Below, piece by piece: positions 1 to 11,000 of a DNA stretch of 64,000 nt (positions are counted from its first letter, which is position 1; each line of letters opens with the position of its first letter). Both the position numbers and the translations under genes were made by a program. The notes under the pieces are model-generated. The model was not told where the DNA came from, did no database searches, and saw nothing but the letters and a program-made list of their open reading frames with translations. This DNA is from Hemicordylus capensis (taxonomy: Eukaryota > Chordata > Lepidosauria > Squamata > Cordylidae). The DNA lies in contig NC_069662.1 of NCBI RefSeq assembly GCF_027244095.1, positions 9,574,501 to 9,638,500 of the forward strand, given 5' to 3'.

Positions 1-45
1 GGAAGGTACAGGAGACCGTCTGGCTGGGACTTGATGCTTGGGATT
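1..45 (+). pseudogene. 5' leader-like remnant of an ST8SIA-type exon 1
   Basis: These bases align with the leader just upstream of the start codons of both sialyltransferase copies (about 4320-4364 and 22075-22120). All three share a GAGACC...CTGG/CCGG...CTTGA core followed by a TTGGGATT/TTTGAG-like end. The start codon and the membrane anchor that follow in the other two copies are not found here. It is either the edge of a third duplicated copy or a stray duplicated fragment. Confidence 0.45.
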
Positions 46-503
46 CTGCCCACTGAGGGTTCTGAAGCCAGAGTTGAGAGGGGCAAGTCTGATCAAATTC
101 TAAGGAGAGTGACTTCTTCCTTCTGAATGTAGCTGTTTGATAAGGCAAGTCTATGAGTACTCTGGCACTTGTATAGTTAAACAACCGTTCCCTCACCCTT
201 CCTTTTCCTTTCCTTTCATGGGCTTTTGTTTTCTCCCTTGGCCCCTTTTTCTCTCTTTCATCTCATCTCCTCCAGAAGCGAAAAGCAAAGCCCCTCACCA
301 ATGCTCGGAATAAATCACTGCGAATTGTCCATTGATTTCACTGGCACTTATTTTTGAGTAAACACTCGGGAATCAGAACCAGCAGAGATCCTAAGGAAGA
401 ATGTGGTCTCTCTCTTCCCTTCCTCCCAGTCCCTCAGCAAAGCATAGAAGAACTTACTGGGCGGGGTGGGGGCTCATTTATTTCTCTGGGGTTTACTTCT
501 GAG
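46..503. other. No recognised gene or repeat
   Basis: Unique-looking sequence with a T/C-rich stretch. I see no exon, RNA gene or known repeat in it. Confidence 0.5.
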
Positions 504-2063
504 TAGGGATGTGCGTTTCGTTTCGGATACAAAATGTTTTGTGCACAAAACAGGCCATTTCGGCTGTTTTGTAGCCAAAACAAAACACCCAATGCTCAAA
601 ACAGAAAATTTTGTAGCCAAAACAAAATGTCCCTGTTTCGGATACAAAACATTTTGTTGTTTAGGCTGTTTTGGAACTCCATTTTGCAATCACAAAAAGT
701 CTTTCTCCTTCAGTCTCCATTTTGAGTTTTGACATCTGTTTGAATTTCCAGCCCTTCCATCCCGCAGATTGGCCAGCGAAGGCATGGGCTGATTTGCTGG
801 CAATTGCCTCCTTATTCCTTTTAAGCAAATTTAAGGGTAAATTTTACCCTCATTGGCTAGTGGGGCAGTGTGCATTTCATTGTTGTTGTTTCATAATGTT
901 GTATGTAGATCAATTGCATTTTGGGCGGGGGGGGGGGATGTGGATGTGCATGACCTTTGGAAATCTGCCTGATTTTTTCCAAAGCTCTGTTGATATGTGA
1001 TGTTGATGCTATTTGGGGTGGATTCGGGGCAGAAAGAGGGCTTTGGGGGCAGAAGAGTGGTTCAGGTGGTAGTGCCCCAATGGATGCCTACTGCCACACA
1101 GATTCCAAAGGAATTGGGAAAGGGCTGATTTTTAAAGAATTTCTGAAGTTGACATGTCTTTGGGGCAGATTTGGGGCAGAAAGGGGGCCTGAGGGGCAAA
1201 ACAGTGGGTTGGGTGGCAGTGCCCTAAGGGGTGCCTGCCACAACCCAGATTCCAAAGGAATGGGGCAAAGGTCTGATTTCTTAGGAATTGTTGAAGTTTA
1301 CGCTTCTTTAAGGTTCCCCCCCTTATGGAATAATGGAGGTTTCCGCAGACCAATAACTCCACCTGGGGGGCACTGGGGTGGCTGGGAGCAAGTGGTGGTG
1401 TAGTGCACATAGGGTGCCAACCACCCCCATGGGTTACTAACCCATGGGGTGCTGGGTTTTGTTGTTTCTGAGGTGTCCTGAGTGTAGATTCTCTGGTAGC
1501 ATATGAGATTTTCAACAACAAATCATGAATCCACTCTCATATGCTACCAGAGAATCTGAATTATGGAGGTCCATCATTCCCTATGGGGAAGAACTTTACA
1601 GACACACAAACTCCATTGCATCTTTAAAAATCAGCCCTCTGCCAAATTCCTTTGAAATAATTCTGGCAGCTTCCTTGCCCCCACTGGGCATTAACACCCA
1701 CCCTACTCTGCTCTGGGCCACCCCTTTCCCCCCAACATGAACCTATTCTTTTGCTTAAACCTCCATTATTCCCTATGGGGAAAATCCTATACTTCAAAAA
1801 TTCACCAAAAATCAGCCCTTTGCCCAATTCCTCTGAAATTTGGGTGGTAGTTTCCACCCATTGGGCACTACCACCACCCACTAGTTTTTCCCCGGGGCCA
1901 TTTTTAAAAATCCATAATGTTTCAGATTCGGATTTTGCAATTTCGAACAAAGTACAAAATTGGGGTGTTTCGGATTGGCTCATTTCGAACAAAGAACAAA
2001 ATGGAGGTGTTTTGGATTTGGGCCAAAAACAAAACAGAAAAACAAACAAAACGCACAACCCTA
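504..2063. mobile_element. Long fold-back DNA element with 8-bp target duplication (hAT-like)
   Basis: A 1.56-kb palindromic element. Its ends are inverted copies (TAGGGATGTGCGTTT at the left; the complement of TAGGGTTGTGCGTTT at the right) and it is flanked by an exact 8-bp direct repeat CTTCTGAG (496-503 and 2064-2071). The centre is a hairpin near 1490-1550 with arms around TCTGGTAGCATATGAGA. Both arms carry related blocks (AAAATCAGCCCTTTGCC and its complement). No transposase is visible, so it is non-autonomous. An 8-bp duplication suggests the hAT superfamily. Confidence 0.7.
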
Positions 2064-2099
2064 CTTCTGAGCAGCATGTCTAGGATTGGGACCAAGGAC

Positions 2100-2410
2100 C
2101 CCTGCTAGAAAGTTCCAAAGAAGTGCAGCAAGGAAACCTAAAAGCCATTCCCATCCAAGACCAAGAAACCAGCATTGTAGAGCAGACTGCTCTTGAGCAT
2201 GGAGGTTCTACATCAGAACCAAGCTGCCTGTCAATAGGGAAACTTACTTGACTTTACTTAGGAAATAAAGGCTCTGCATTGACAGACAATTTGACTGTCA
2301 TGTAGAACCTCCATGTTCAAAGGCAATCTGAATAGGAGATTGTTCGCACTGAGTGGGACTTGTTTCCGGCATTTCCTTGCTGCACTTCTTTGGAGCTTGC
2401 TGGAAATATC
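2100..2410. repeat. Nested coaxial palindrome (fold-back, MITE-like)
   Basis: Two perfect inverted pairs share one centre near 2255. Arms 2115-2136 and 2372-2393 match over 22 bases. Arms 2198-2213 and 2300-2315 match over 16 bases. The sequence between the pairs is less matched, as in an old fold-back transposon. Confidence 0.6.
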
Positions 2411-2899
2411 TTGCTGAGCACTTTGAGAAAAGGGATGATGGGCTGGACTACACATGCCTTTTCAAGCAGCATTTTGATAACCAAGTCTGCAATTCTATAT
2501 GGGTGTCAGCTCCATTGAACTAAGTAGGACTTGCTTCCAAATAGTGAGGGAACAGGTCAACAATTTCTGAAAATGTTGTTGGGGAGAGAAAGTGTAGCAT
2601 TGTTTCAGTTCTTGTCCTAGACATGCTTGTCTATGGCTGCATTTGTACATAACACAAAACCGGAAGTCCCTTCACCTCCAGTTTCGGAAACTGTACGTCT
2701 GAATGCGGGCAACTGGAGTTTAGCGCGTACGCGTACACACACATACACACACACACCCATAGTTTCCCTCCCCAGCCTCCAATTTTTACCCTCAGTTTGT
2801 TTGTTTGTTTGTTTGTTTGTGCGATTTATATACCGCTTTTCATTAAAATTTCAAAGTGGTTTACAACATTGTTAGAACAATGCTCAACTAAAATACTCA

Positions 2900-3085
2900 A
2901 CTCAGCTCCCTGCTGTGATGTCATCATGCCCTTTGAAGGGCATGGCTTCACCTTGCCCTTAGTTAGAAGGTTTAGGCTCCTCCCAGCTGTGATGTCATCA
3001 TGCCCTTCAAAGGGCATGGCTTCAACCTGCCCTAGGCTCTGGCTTCACCTTGCCCTTAGTTAGAAGGTTTAGGCTCCACCCAGGT
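2900..3085. repeat. Two direct copies of a block with a GGGCATG palindrome
   Basis: Two imperfect direct copies of a block containing TGATGTCATCATGCCC, then a near-palindrome CATGCCCTTTGAAGGGCATG, then CTTAGTTAGAAGGTTTAGGC. Both copies sit between L2 pieces. Confidence 0.6.
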
Positions 3086-3139
3086 ACGTACATAGTACTA
3101 CTAAAACACAGAGCAGAAGGAGTAAAAACTAATCTCATT

Positions 3140-3665
3140 TAAAAGCCTGGGCAAAGGGCGTCTTTACTTGTTTTCTAAAAACTGAGGAGCAGATGCCAGC
3201 TGGGAGAGCATTCCAAAGCCCAGGGCAATGACTGAGAAGGCCCTGACCCACGTGCTCGACAGCCAAGCCTCTTTCACTGTCGGTACATGGAGCAGAGCCC
3301 CTCCGATGATCTTGTCAAATGGGCAGAAGCCCTTGGGAGCAGGTGGTCCTTCAGCTATCCAGGGCCCAAACCATTTAGGGCTTTAAAGGTCAAAAACAGC
3401 ACCTTGAATTGGACTCGGAAACAAATTGGCAGCCAGTGCAGCTCTTTCGACATAGGTGTGATCTGCTTCGAGTGATCAGTTCCAGAGAGAACCTTGGCAG
3501 TTGCATTCTGCACCAACGGCACCAACTGACGTTTCTGAATATTCTTCAAGGACAGCCCTACATAGAGTGCATAGCAGTCTTCCAGCTGTGATGTGACTGT
3601 GGTGTGGGTAATCGTGGCCGGTTTGATGAATGTTTCACTGCTTGTAGCTCCAGTTTGGTGGTGCC
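3140..3665 (-). mobile_element. LINE L2 fragment, reverse transcriptase C-terminal part
   Basis: The minus strand reads LVQNATAKVL, ITPMSKELHWLPI and FKVLFLTFKALNGLGPG. This is the usual ...[16 protein letters not shown]...FKVLLLTFKALHGLGP... segment of L2-type LINE reverse transcriptase, in a degenerate and truncated form. A short L2 3' end (TATATACCGCTTTTCA) also lies at about 2820-2880. Confidence 0.75.
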
Positions 3666-3684
3666 AGCATTATGTCGGGCACAA

Positions 3685-3775
3685 TGGCGGGCCACTGTGT
3701 GAAGCAGGATACTGGGCTAGATGGGCCATTTGCGTGATCCATTTGCGTGATCCTGTTCTTATGTTCTTATGTCTG
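3685..3775 (+). mobile_element. CR1 3' end fragment
   Basis: It has GGGCCACTGTGTGAAGCAGG, then a GCTAGATGGGCC block and the terminal TTCTTATG repeats typical of reptile CR1 3' ends. Confidence 0.65.
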
Positions 3776-4364
3776 GATGCTGGCACTGCTGTTTCCCCCC
3801 TTCTACAACCAGAGTTGAGGGAGGAAGCACCTCCCTCACTCTGGCTGCTATTGGCTATGCGGGCTGTCTGCTGACTACATAGAGGACACACTCTAGTACA
3901 TCCAAATGTGGACGGGAGAGCATTGGAGGCATTAGGGGTGCGGAACTGCAGGTCCATGGGATCCTGGTTCCGCATTATATCCTAAACTGGCCTATGTGTA
4001 TATATCTATATTCAGGCTTGGGACTAGAGTCCAAGTTTCAGTTAGGCTTCTTACTTGTTCAGAATTTAAATAGAGTGGTTCTTTCTCACTCACATAAGAG
4101 ACTGTTAAATTTGTTAGCTAGTGTTTAAGAAACAATAAATGTTCAAGCTCTTGGCGTTCAGAAATCCTGACTTTCAGAAACATGATGGGTGAGGATTACT
4201 TACTTGAGGACAAATTTATTCTCTTAACCACAGTTCTCTCCTGCTGTACCTGAAGGAGATTTGAAAGAAAAATTCAAATTGCTGAAGGTTCTTTTCCAAG
4301 TTGACAAGGTATCCTGGGAGAAACGAGACCATCTGGCTGGGGCTTGACTCCTGGGATTTGAGTC

Positions 4365-4465
4365 ATGGTCTCCAACATACGGCTTAGGAAATCACACCTG
4401 CTGCTCTGGGTCTCCGTGTGCTTCCTTGCCAGCCTCATGCTTTCGCTGTTGCAGCGGACAAACAG
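4365..4465 (+). CDS. ST8SIA-like copy 1, exon 1 (start, membrane anchor)
   Basis: Begins [15 protein letters not shown] and continues into a hydrophobic anchor ending LLQRTN. Basic residues before the anchor fit type II topology. It ends AAC AG before GTACAG (phase 2). The same exon in copy 2 starts at the same codon, which supports this start. Confidence 0.85.
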
Positions 4466-7129
4466 GTACAGGCCAACAGCTGGACCTTTTGGGGTGTGTG
4501 TGTTGGGGCGGCTCTTCCATGAGGCAAGGTGAGGCAGTCACCTCAGATAGCAGATGATGGGCTTACCAGGAAGGCAACAAGATGCTCCTCATTGCTGCCC
4601 TTGGAGCAGCCCTTCTGGACCCATCTGACTCTTGCAAGCCTTGGAAGTCAGGGCTATCCTTAGGGCAGGGCAACCACACCAGGCCCTGCTTGTGACATGC
4701 CTGAGTTTCAGGCAAATTCTCTGCAAAGGGCTGAAGTTAGGACCTTCTGTATGCAAAGCATTTGCTCTACCACTGAACTCTTGGTCCTGAGAGAGAACCA
4801 GTCAAATGAGACCCAACCAAGCTAGCCTTGGGACAAGTGTCATATGTTCCCAAAAGTGCCCAGCATCCAATCTGGTGACGGCAGCTCAGTAAACAAGATG
4901 CCTGGCCAGGCAATTCAGGTAGCCAAGACGGAGACTGCAGATGGAGACGCTCACAAAATACAATGCAGCACCAGGTAGATTTTTGTTTTTTATCCACAGA
5001 GGAAAACCATGGGCTACTGACAGCCCCAAGAATCCTCTTTCTGAAGTGGTGCTTTCTGCTCTTTCTGTTATTCACACATGCCTTTATGCTGCGAGATATC
5101 TGAAGAGCGAATCTGCTTCGCAGCAGATTCGCAAGATGTTTAATTTGGGGGATTAAATGGACAGTTCACATAGGACAGTTCAGATTCCTCTCCGCAATCC
5201 CTGGCAGATCTTTTTCCTGTGCATTCCCACCGGCTTGTTCCGGGTTTTTCTTCCAACCAATCACAAATCGCATTACAGAGGGAAGGAGGCGAGAGAGCTT
5301 TTTTGTGGTTAGTTTGACAGCTATGGAGGAGCGGAAGACCAGCATGACAAGTTGCCCAAAGCTGGATCAAACAACAGAACGCTTAAGCCTTGCCTTTGTG
5401 AGTGACTGCCTTCATCATCTCATGTTCCCCCTGCCACACCGCCCCCCCCCCCCGCAGGACGATTTAAGAGGCAGAGAAGTTTGAAGCAAAAATCAGTGCT
5501 TTCTCTCCATCATGAAGAAAATTGCAGGCTAATGGAATCAGCTCAGACAAAAAGGCTCAGGTTACATCCATTCTGCATATCTAAAGCCTGTGTAAACTCC
5601 TCTTCATTGAGTTTTGAAAAACTCTGAACTACTGGCAGGGTCACTTCACACATCAAGGGAGAAGCAGTGGGGCATAATAGAAGCCTCGGGTTCCCCCCCC
5701 CCAAAAGCTGCTGAAATGAGAGGATTTTTTAAAGCCAGACATACTTCAGGCTAAGCCAGAATGCATAGTTTCAATACAGGGGAAAACAGAGTCTTGTCTG
5801 TACTGGTCCCTGATAGCCCACAGCTACTTTGGGGTAAATGCAGCTAATATGTGGACTGGCACACTCTACCCCGGAGCAGATTTGAAGTAAAAGCCCTGTG
5901 TGTAAAGCCTCCAGGACACAGAAGCCTGAGGGTGGTGGGGCTTTCAGTGGAGGGTCCAGTGTCTGGGAGCTCTAGAATTAATACCTTCCCTTCCTGTGAC
6001 ATTTCCACCCCCAGAGCCCAGGCTGCGTTACAAGCGTTAGCAAAATGCCAAGAACTGCAACGATTCCTTCAAACAAAGAATGCGCTGGAAGGGTGAGTAT
6101 GACTGCTTAGCAAAGTTGTATCTCCTGAAGCTGCATTGGGAGAGATCAAGAATTACAGGATCATAGACTGTTAAGATTTGGAAGGGGTCTTAGGGGTCTT
6201 CTAGTCCACCCTGCTGCTCAGTGGGGAAAACTGTTACAGCATCTGTATATACTGTATGTATTGTGTGTGTGTGTGTGTGTGTGTGTGTTTCTGCGTGCGC
6301 GCATGCGCGCACACACACACACACACCATGACTTCCTGTCTTACAACCACTCCCAGCCTCTAAAGCTTCATTCCTTACACTTCCTGTTGCTTACAGAGCA
6401 TTTCCTGTTCCTAAACCATGTGGTAATTCCCCCCCTCCCCGTTGTTTTTTGTTTTTGTTTTGCTCTTCGCCCAATACGCACAAACAGCAGCTGCATTGGT
6501 CATTGATGGTGCTTTTCTCCTGAGCACTTGTAATGTCTGTGGGTATTCCATGTCCTCACAATAGTTAAGAGTATGAGAAAGGAAGAAAATAAAATATAAA
6601 AAAATCAGCATTAAAAAGGGCCCTAATATTTCAGCATAGTTCTACACAGGCACAATGAACCGTGGTGGTATATAATAACTCAATCGGCCCAGCAATCCCT
6701 TACAGATCTATAAAACCATACACTTTCACCAGGGGTGTAGAGAGGTTCAAGGCGGCCCATCCTGCCACCTGCGTTCCTGGCCCTGCTCCTGCCACTGCTT
6801 GTGTGGATCCACCATTGCCTTTCCTGGGCAGTGTGTATCTGTTGGGGCTGTGCCATGTGCATTAACAGGCCTGCCTTAAATGGGCCACCTGTTCTTGCTG
6901 GGATGGGCCTAGGTGAGTGGCTAGTGGGGAGCCGGAAGCATACCCTGCAAGAGAAGGGCTGGGAGATGCTTCCCCAAGACCTGTGGTCTTGGGCTTTTGT
7001 CCCTCCTTGTCCCTTGATGGCTACACCACTGCCTTCGATGCAGAAAATTGCACCTGTTGAGTTTCTGCCTGCCACACAGCTGTTAAAAAGCGGAGGGGTC
7101 CTACAAAACAAAGGAAATGGCAGTCCTCG

Positions 7130-7163
<34 letters not shown>

Positions 7164-8005
7164 AAAGTATACCTCTCTTCTCCTGCTTCTTCCCTTCTAT
7201 TTCTTTGCCTTGTAAAATAATGTAAGGGAGGAAAGCTGGTCTTGAAGTAGCAAGCATGAATTGTCCCCTTTGCTTAGCAGAGTCTACCCTGGTTTGCATT
7301 TGAATGGGAGACTCCATATATGAGCCCTGTAAGCGATTCCCCTTAGGGGATGGGGCCGCTCTGGGAAGAGCATCTGCATGCTTGCATGAAGAAAATTCCA
7401 AGTTCCTTCCCTGGCATCTCCAAGTTAGGGCTGAGAGAGAGTCCTGCCTACAACCTTGGAGAAGCTGCTGCCAGTCTGGGTAGATAATCTTGAGCTAGAT
7501 GAACTAATGGTCTGACTCAGTATAAGGCAGCTTCCTATGTTCCGATGTTGAGCCATATTAAAGGTCTGTTAAACTACTAAAGAAACTTTTCATGTGGACA
7601 TGATTTTGGGTTTATGTGAGCGAGTGTGTGTGGCGGGTGGGGGGAATGTATGCGTGTGATTGAAAATGTGAAAAGTGGAAAATGGAAGAGGTCCTGAAGG
7701 TTTACCTTAAGCAAGCAAAAGCCATCAGGAGTCCAAGTTCTTTCTGAGATACAAGATTCCATGTACACCTTGTTGGGAATTGTGATTTTTATCCCCCAGT
7801 TAATCAGCAGAGCACTAAAGAAGTTACCCACCCCAGTTACAGAGCAGAGAATGCAGAGTTTAGTTGTTGCAGCTATTTAGAGAAGACACAGGGAGATTCT
7901 TGTAGAATATAATACTAAGTAGATTTATTGGTGAAGTACACCTTTGGATAGGAAAGACCTAACCCTTAATCTAAAGAACTACATAATGAATAGGTAGCGG
8001 GGGGG

Positions 8006-8037
<32 letters not shown>

Positions 8038-11000
8038 TGTTTCCATCTGCTCTCTAAGAGGAAAGGAAGGGATTCTGACTCAGCACAGAAAATACCTGAA
8101 GAGTCATATCAGGGGTCATAGAGTAGAGACAGGTCGAACAGTCAGGGAGACCTTGACACACTATCTCTACTTCCAATGCCCCTAGTGGTCATTAGGATAG
8201 TTGGTGCAAAAGGTTGATGCACTAGAACCCCAACACCCCTTCGCCTTGCCTGTCGCACCAGCTCACGACTCCCATCTTCTCACGAAGCATCTGGAATCTG
8301 TCTCTGGGCAATGGTTTGGTTAATCCATCTGCCAGCATCTCTTCTGTTGGGCAGTACTCCAACTGGACCATCCCTTTTCCTTGCAAGTTTCGAACGTAGT
8401 GATACTTTATGGGAATGTGCTTAGTTCGAGACTTCATATTCTCCATCAGGGAGATCTGGATACAACTTTGGTAATCCTCAAACGTCAATGTGGGCTTTGG
8501 TTCCTCAAACCCAAAGTCCGATAGTAGTTGATGTATCCATACTACTTCTTTGCATGCTTCAGGTGCAGAGATGTATTCTGCTTCTGTGGCTGATTGCGCA
8601 ACGAGTGACTGCTTGCGGCTAATCCAATTTATGGCTCCATTTCCATACAAGAACAGGTGTCTACTTGTGGACTTGTGTGATCTGTTCTGTCTTCACCCCA
8701 GTCTGCATCCATGTATCCCCCAAGTTTGGGATTGCTGCTTGCACTGGAACCCCAACACAAATTCCATGCAATCGTAGCAAGAATGTTCACTCCCATGGAA
8801 TAATGCAAGAAGTCCTTCTGTTATGTTTCCTTGCTAGGAGCAGCCCCAAGTTAGGGAGCATCCAGTCTGCAAAGATCTTGGGACATCTGCAGCTCATACA
8901 GGGATGCCCTTGGAAGCCCAATCCCACAGCAGTGGCCCACTACAGGTAGTGCTCTTTACCTACTTTCTCAACCCTGCAAAGGTGGACTGCAGCTCCGAGA
9001 ATTCATCGAACCAGTCAAGAATACTTCATGTGCTGTGATATGGTTTTTCAACCACAGTGGTTTTCAAAGTAATTCATAAATGCGAATGTATACGTGGCTG
9101 ATATTGCCCTTAGAGTGATGGACCACATGAAGTGTATCCAGGCATTTAAGAAGATATTGAGGCTATTCATATAAGCAGCATAAATCCAGGCTAGGACAGC
9201 CCAGCCTGGGTTGGGCTGCTTGTGTGGAGAGCTGGGGTTGCTCCTGATCCTGGCACTTCCACCCCCACTAGCCCAATTTAAAACCTTGGCCCTTAACTGG
9301 AGCTAGAGGGCATGAGCGCTCCCTCAACCCCAGGCTCAGGATCATCTGTATGCATGCAGCTCGAGAGCACACAGAGCCCAAGGCCTAGATAGCCCGACTC
9401 ATAGTGAAATCTGCCAATGTACCACACTTGTCATGTGGTGCATTATGGGATTCCTAGAGGCTGGGATACCTTTTCCTGGCCTCCAGAGATCTGCATTGCT
9501 TTTAGGCCTTGAATCTGAAACACGCTTTTGGAGGATGTAGCTATAACGTCCGCAGAGGTGGCCATGGCGTGCAGGGAGGAAGAGATACAACCCCTCACCC
9601 CACCCGCCCATGAAGTTCCTGGGGCATGGGCCTCCCCAGCTCTTGGCCAAGGTGTCTATATGCTCTGTCATCCAAAGACGGGCAGGATTGGCAGTGGCAA
9701 GTCCCCCTGCACTACCTGGCTTGGGTTTAGCTTCATTGCCCTGGTTTACAGGCCGAATGAGGCTCCTTCCAGTGGTAACAAACTGGTGCCCATTGGGGCT
9801 TGTGGGGCAGAGCACGTGGTAGCTCGTGGTAGGCAGAGACAGGGACAACAGTAGCTGGGGCTAATAGGATATGGAGCTAACAGTAGGCAGGTCCAACCCT
9901 GAGGTAATTTTTTTAAAAAGTGGGGGGCAATCACTAATTAAAAGAAAAAGTGGGGTGGGAGAAGAAATCCCAAAGATGCCAGCTGAACTGATCATCAGTT
10001 TATTCAATCTGGTCCGATGTGTTTTGCTCACTATGCTCTTCTTTAGAGGCAAGTGTATATTTTGAATGCCTTTCTGGGAAAGATATCCTGTAGCAGAAGG
10101 AATAGCTGCATCTATCCTCGAAAAGCAATCTCCTAAAAGAAAGACTTGGCAAGATCGAATCAACTTTGGATTGGTGCAGTCAGCACTTTTTAGACTTCTT
10201 GGTGCTGCATCATTTCCCTCGCCCCGCAGTTTCTCTTCTCTGGGCAATCCTTAGCCCATGGTTTTCTCCAATCTCTAAAGTAGGGAATGGGAGGGGACAG
10301 TGCCCCCCCCGCCTTACTGAGCTTCCTCCCCTGCCTCCTTCTCCGGGTGCCCCTAATCCAGCCCCTCTTCTTTTGCAGGACAAAACTGGGGCAATGCTGC
10401 AACGCTTCCTTCTGGCTACTAGTAACCAAGGAAAACACCCCAGTAGGATCGCACCTCATCTCTGACGTGAACAAAAACTGGAAGCAGTCAGTGAAAGCCG
10501 AGCTGGTGGATCTCCTGCCAGAGGTGGGTGGGAAAGTGTCTCCCCCACTTTTGCTTGTTGGTTGTAAATAGCAAAGCAGCAAGAGATGAGGCAAGAGCTA
10601 ATTCTTGATATGTAGCACAGCATGCAGAAGATCTTGGGTTCACCCGAACTATCTGTTTGTCTGTCTTTCTATCTATCTTATTTTATACTGCCCAATATAG
10701 ACACCTCTGGGTAGTTTATATATTACAGGAAGTACCTCAGCACTGCTCTTGGTGAAATCCTCTGCCCCTTATATACAATATAATAGGACTGTTCTCGTGA
10801 CCACTGTTAGGGTAGGAGAGGCCTCCGACCTAATTTGGGAGCTCCCGACTGGCAAGGTAGGAGAAGGAGGGGAAAGGGATTGACTGCAAACCAGCCGAGT
10901 ACCCAGCTCTAGAGTGAGGATGGAGGGAAAGCATTCCTCCTGCCTCAGTCTGTACCCAGCTCTCAGTCTAGCATTTCCCCCTCCTCCTCCTGATGTGAAC

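Larger units (their letters stand above)
2620..4000 (+). repeat. Unclassified interspersed repeat, split by later insertions
   Basis: The pieces at about 2620-2760 and 3640-4000 resemble one continuous block at 26550-26930; shared phrases include TCTGAATGCGGGCAACTG and CTGCTATTGGCT. In this copy the two halves are separated by L2 and CR1 fragments. I cannot name the family. Confidence 0.45.

Noticed and set aside
4930-4974. Small extra exon in intron 1 of both sialyltransferases
   Set aside because: AG...GT borders exist, but the segment is not conserved in frame between copies and breaks the shared exon phases.
9399-9854. Overlapping frames of 108-149 codons on both strands
   Set aside because: They do not resemble a known protein and lie in intron 3 of copy 1 without splice or homology support.
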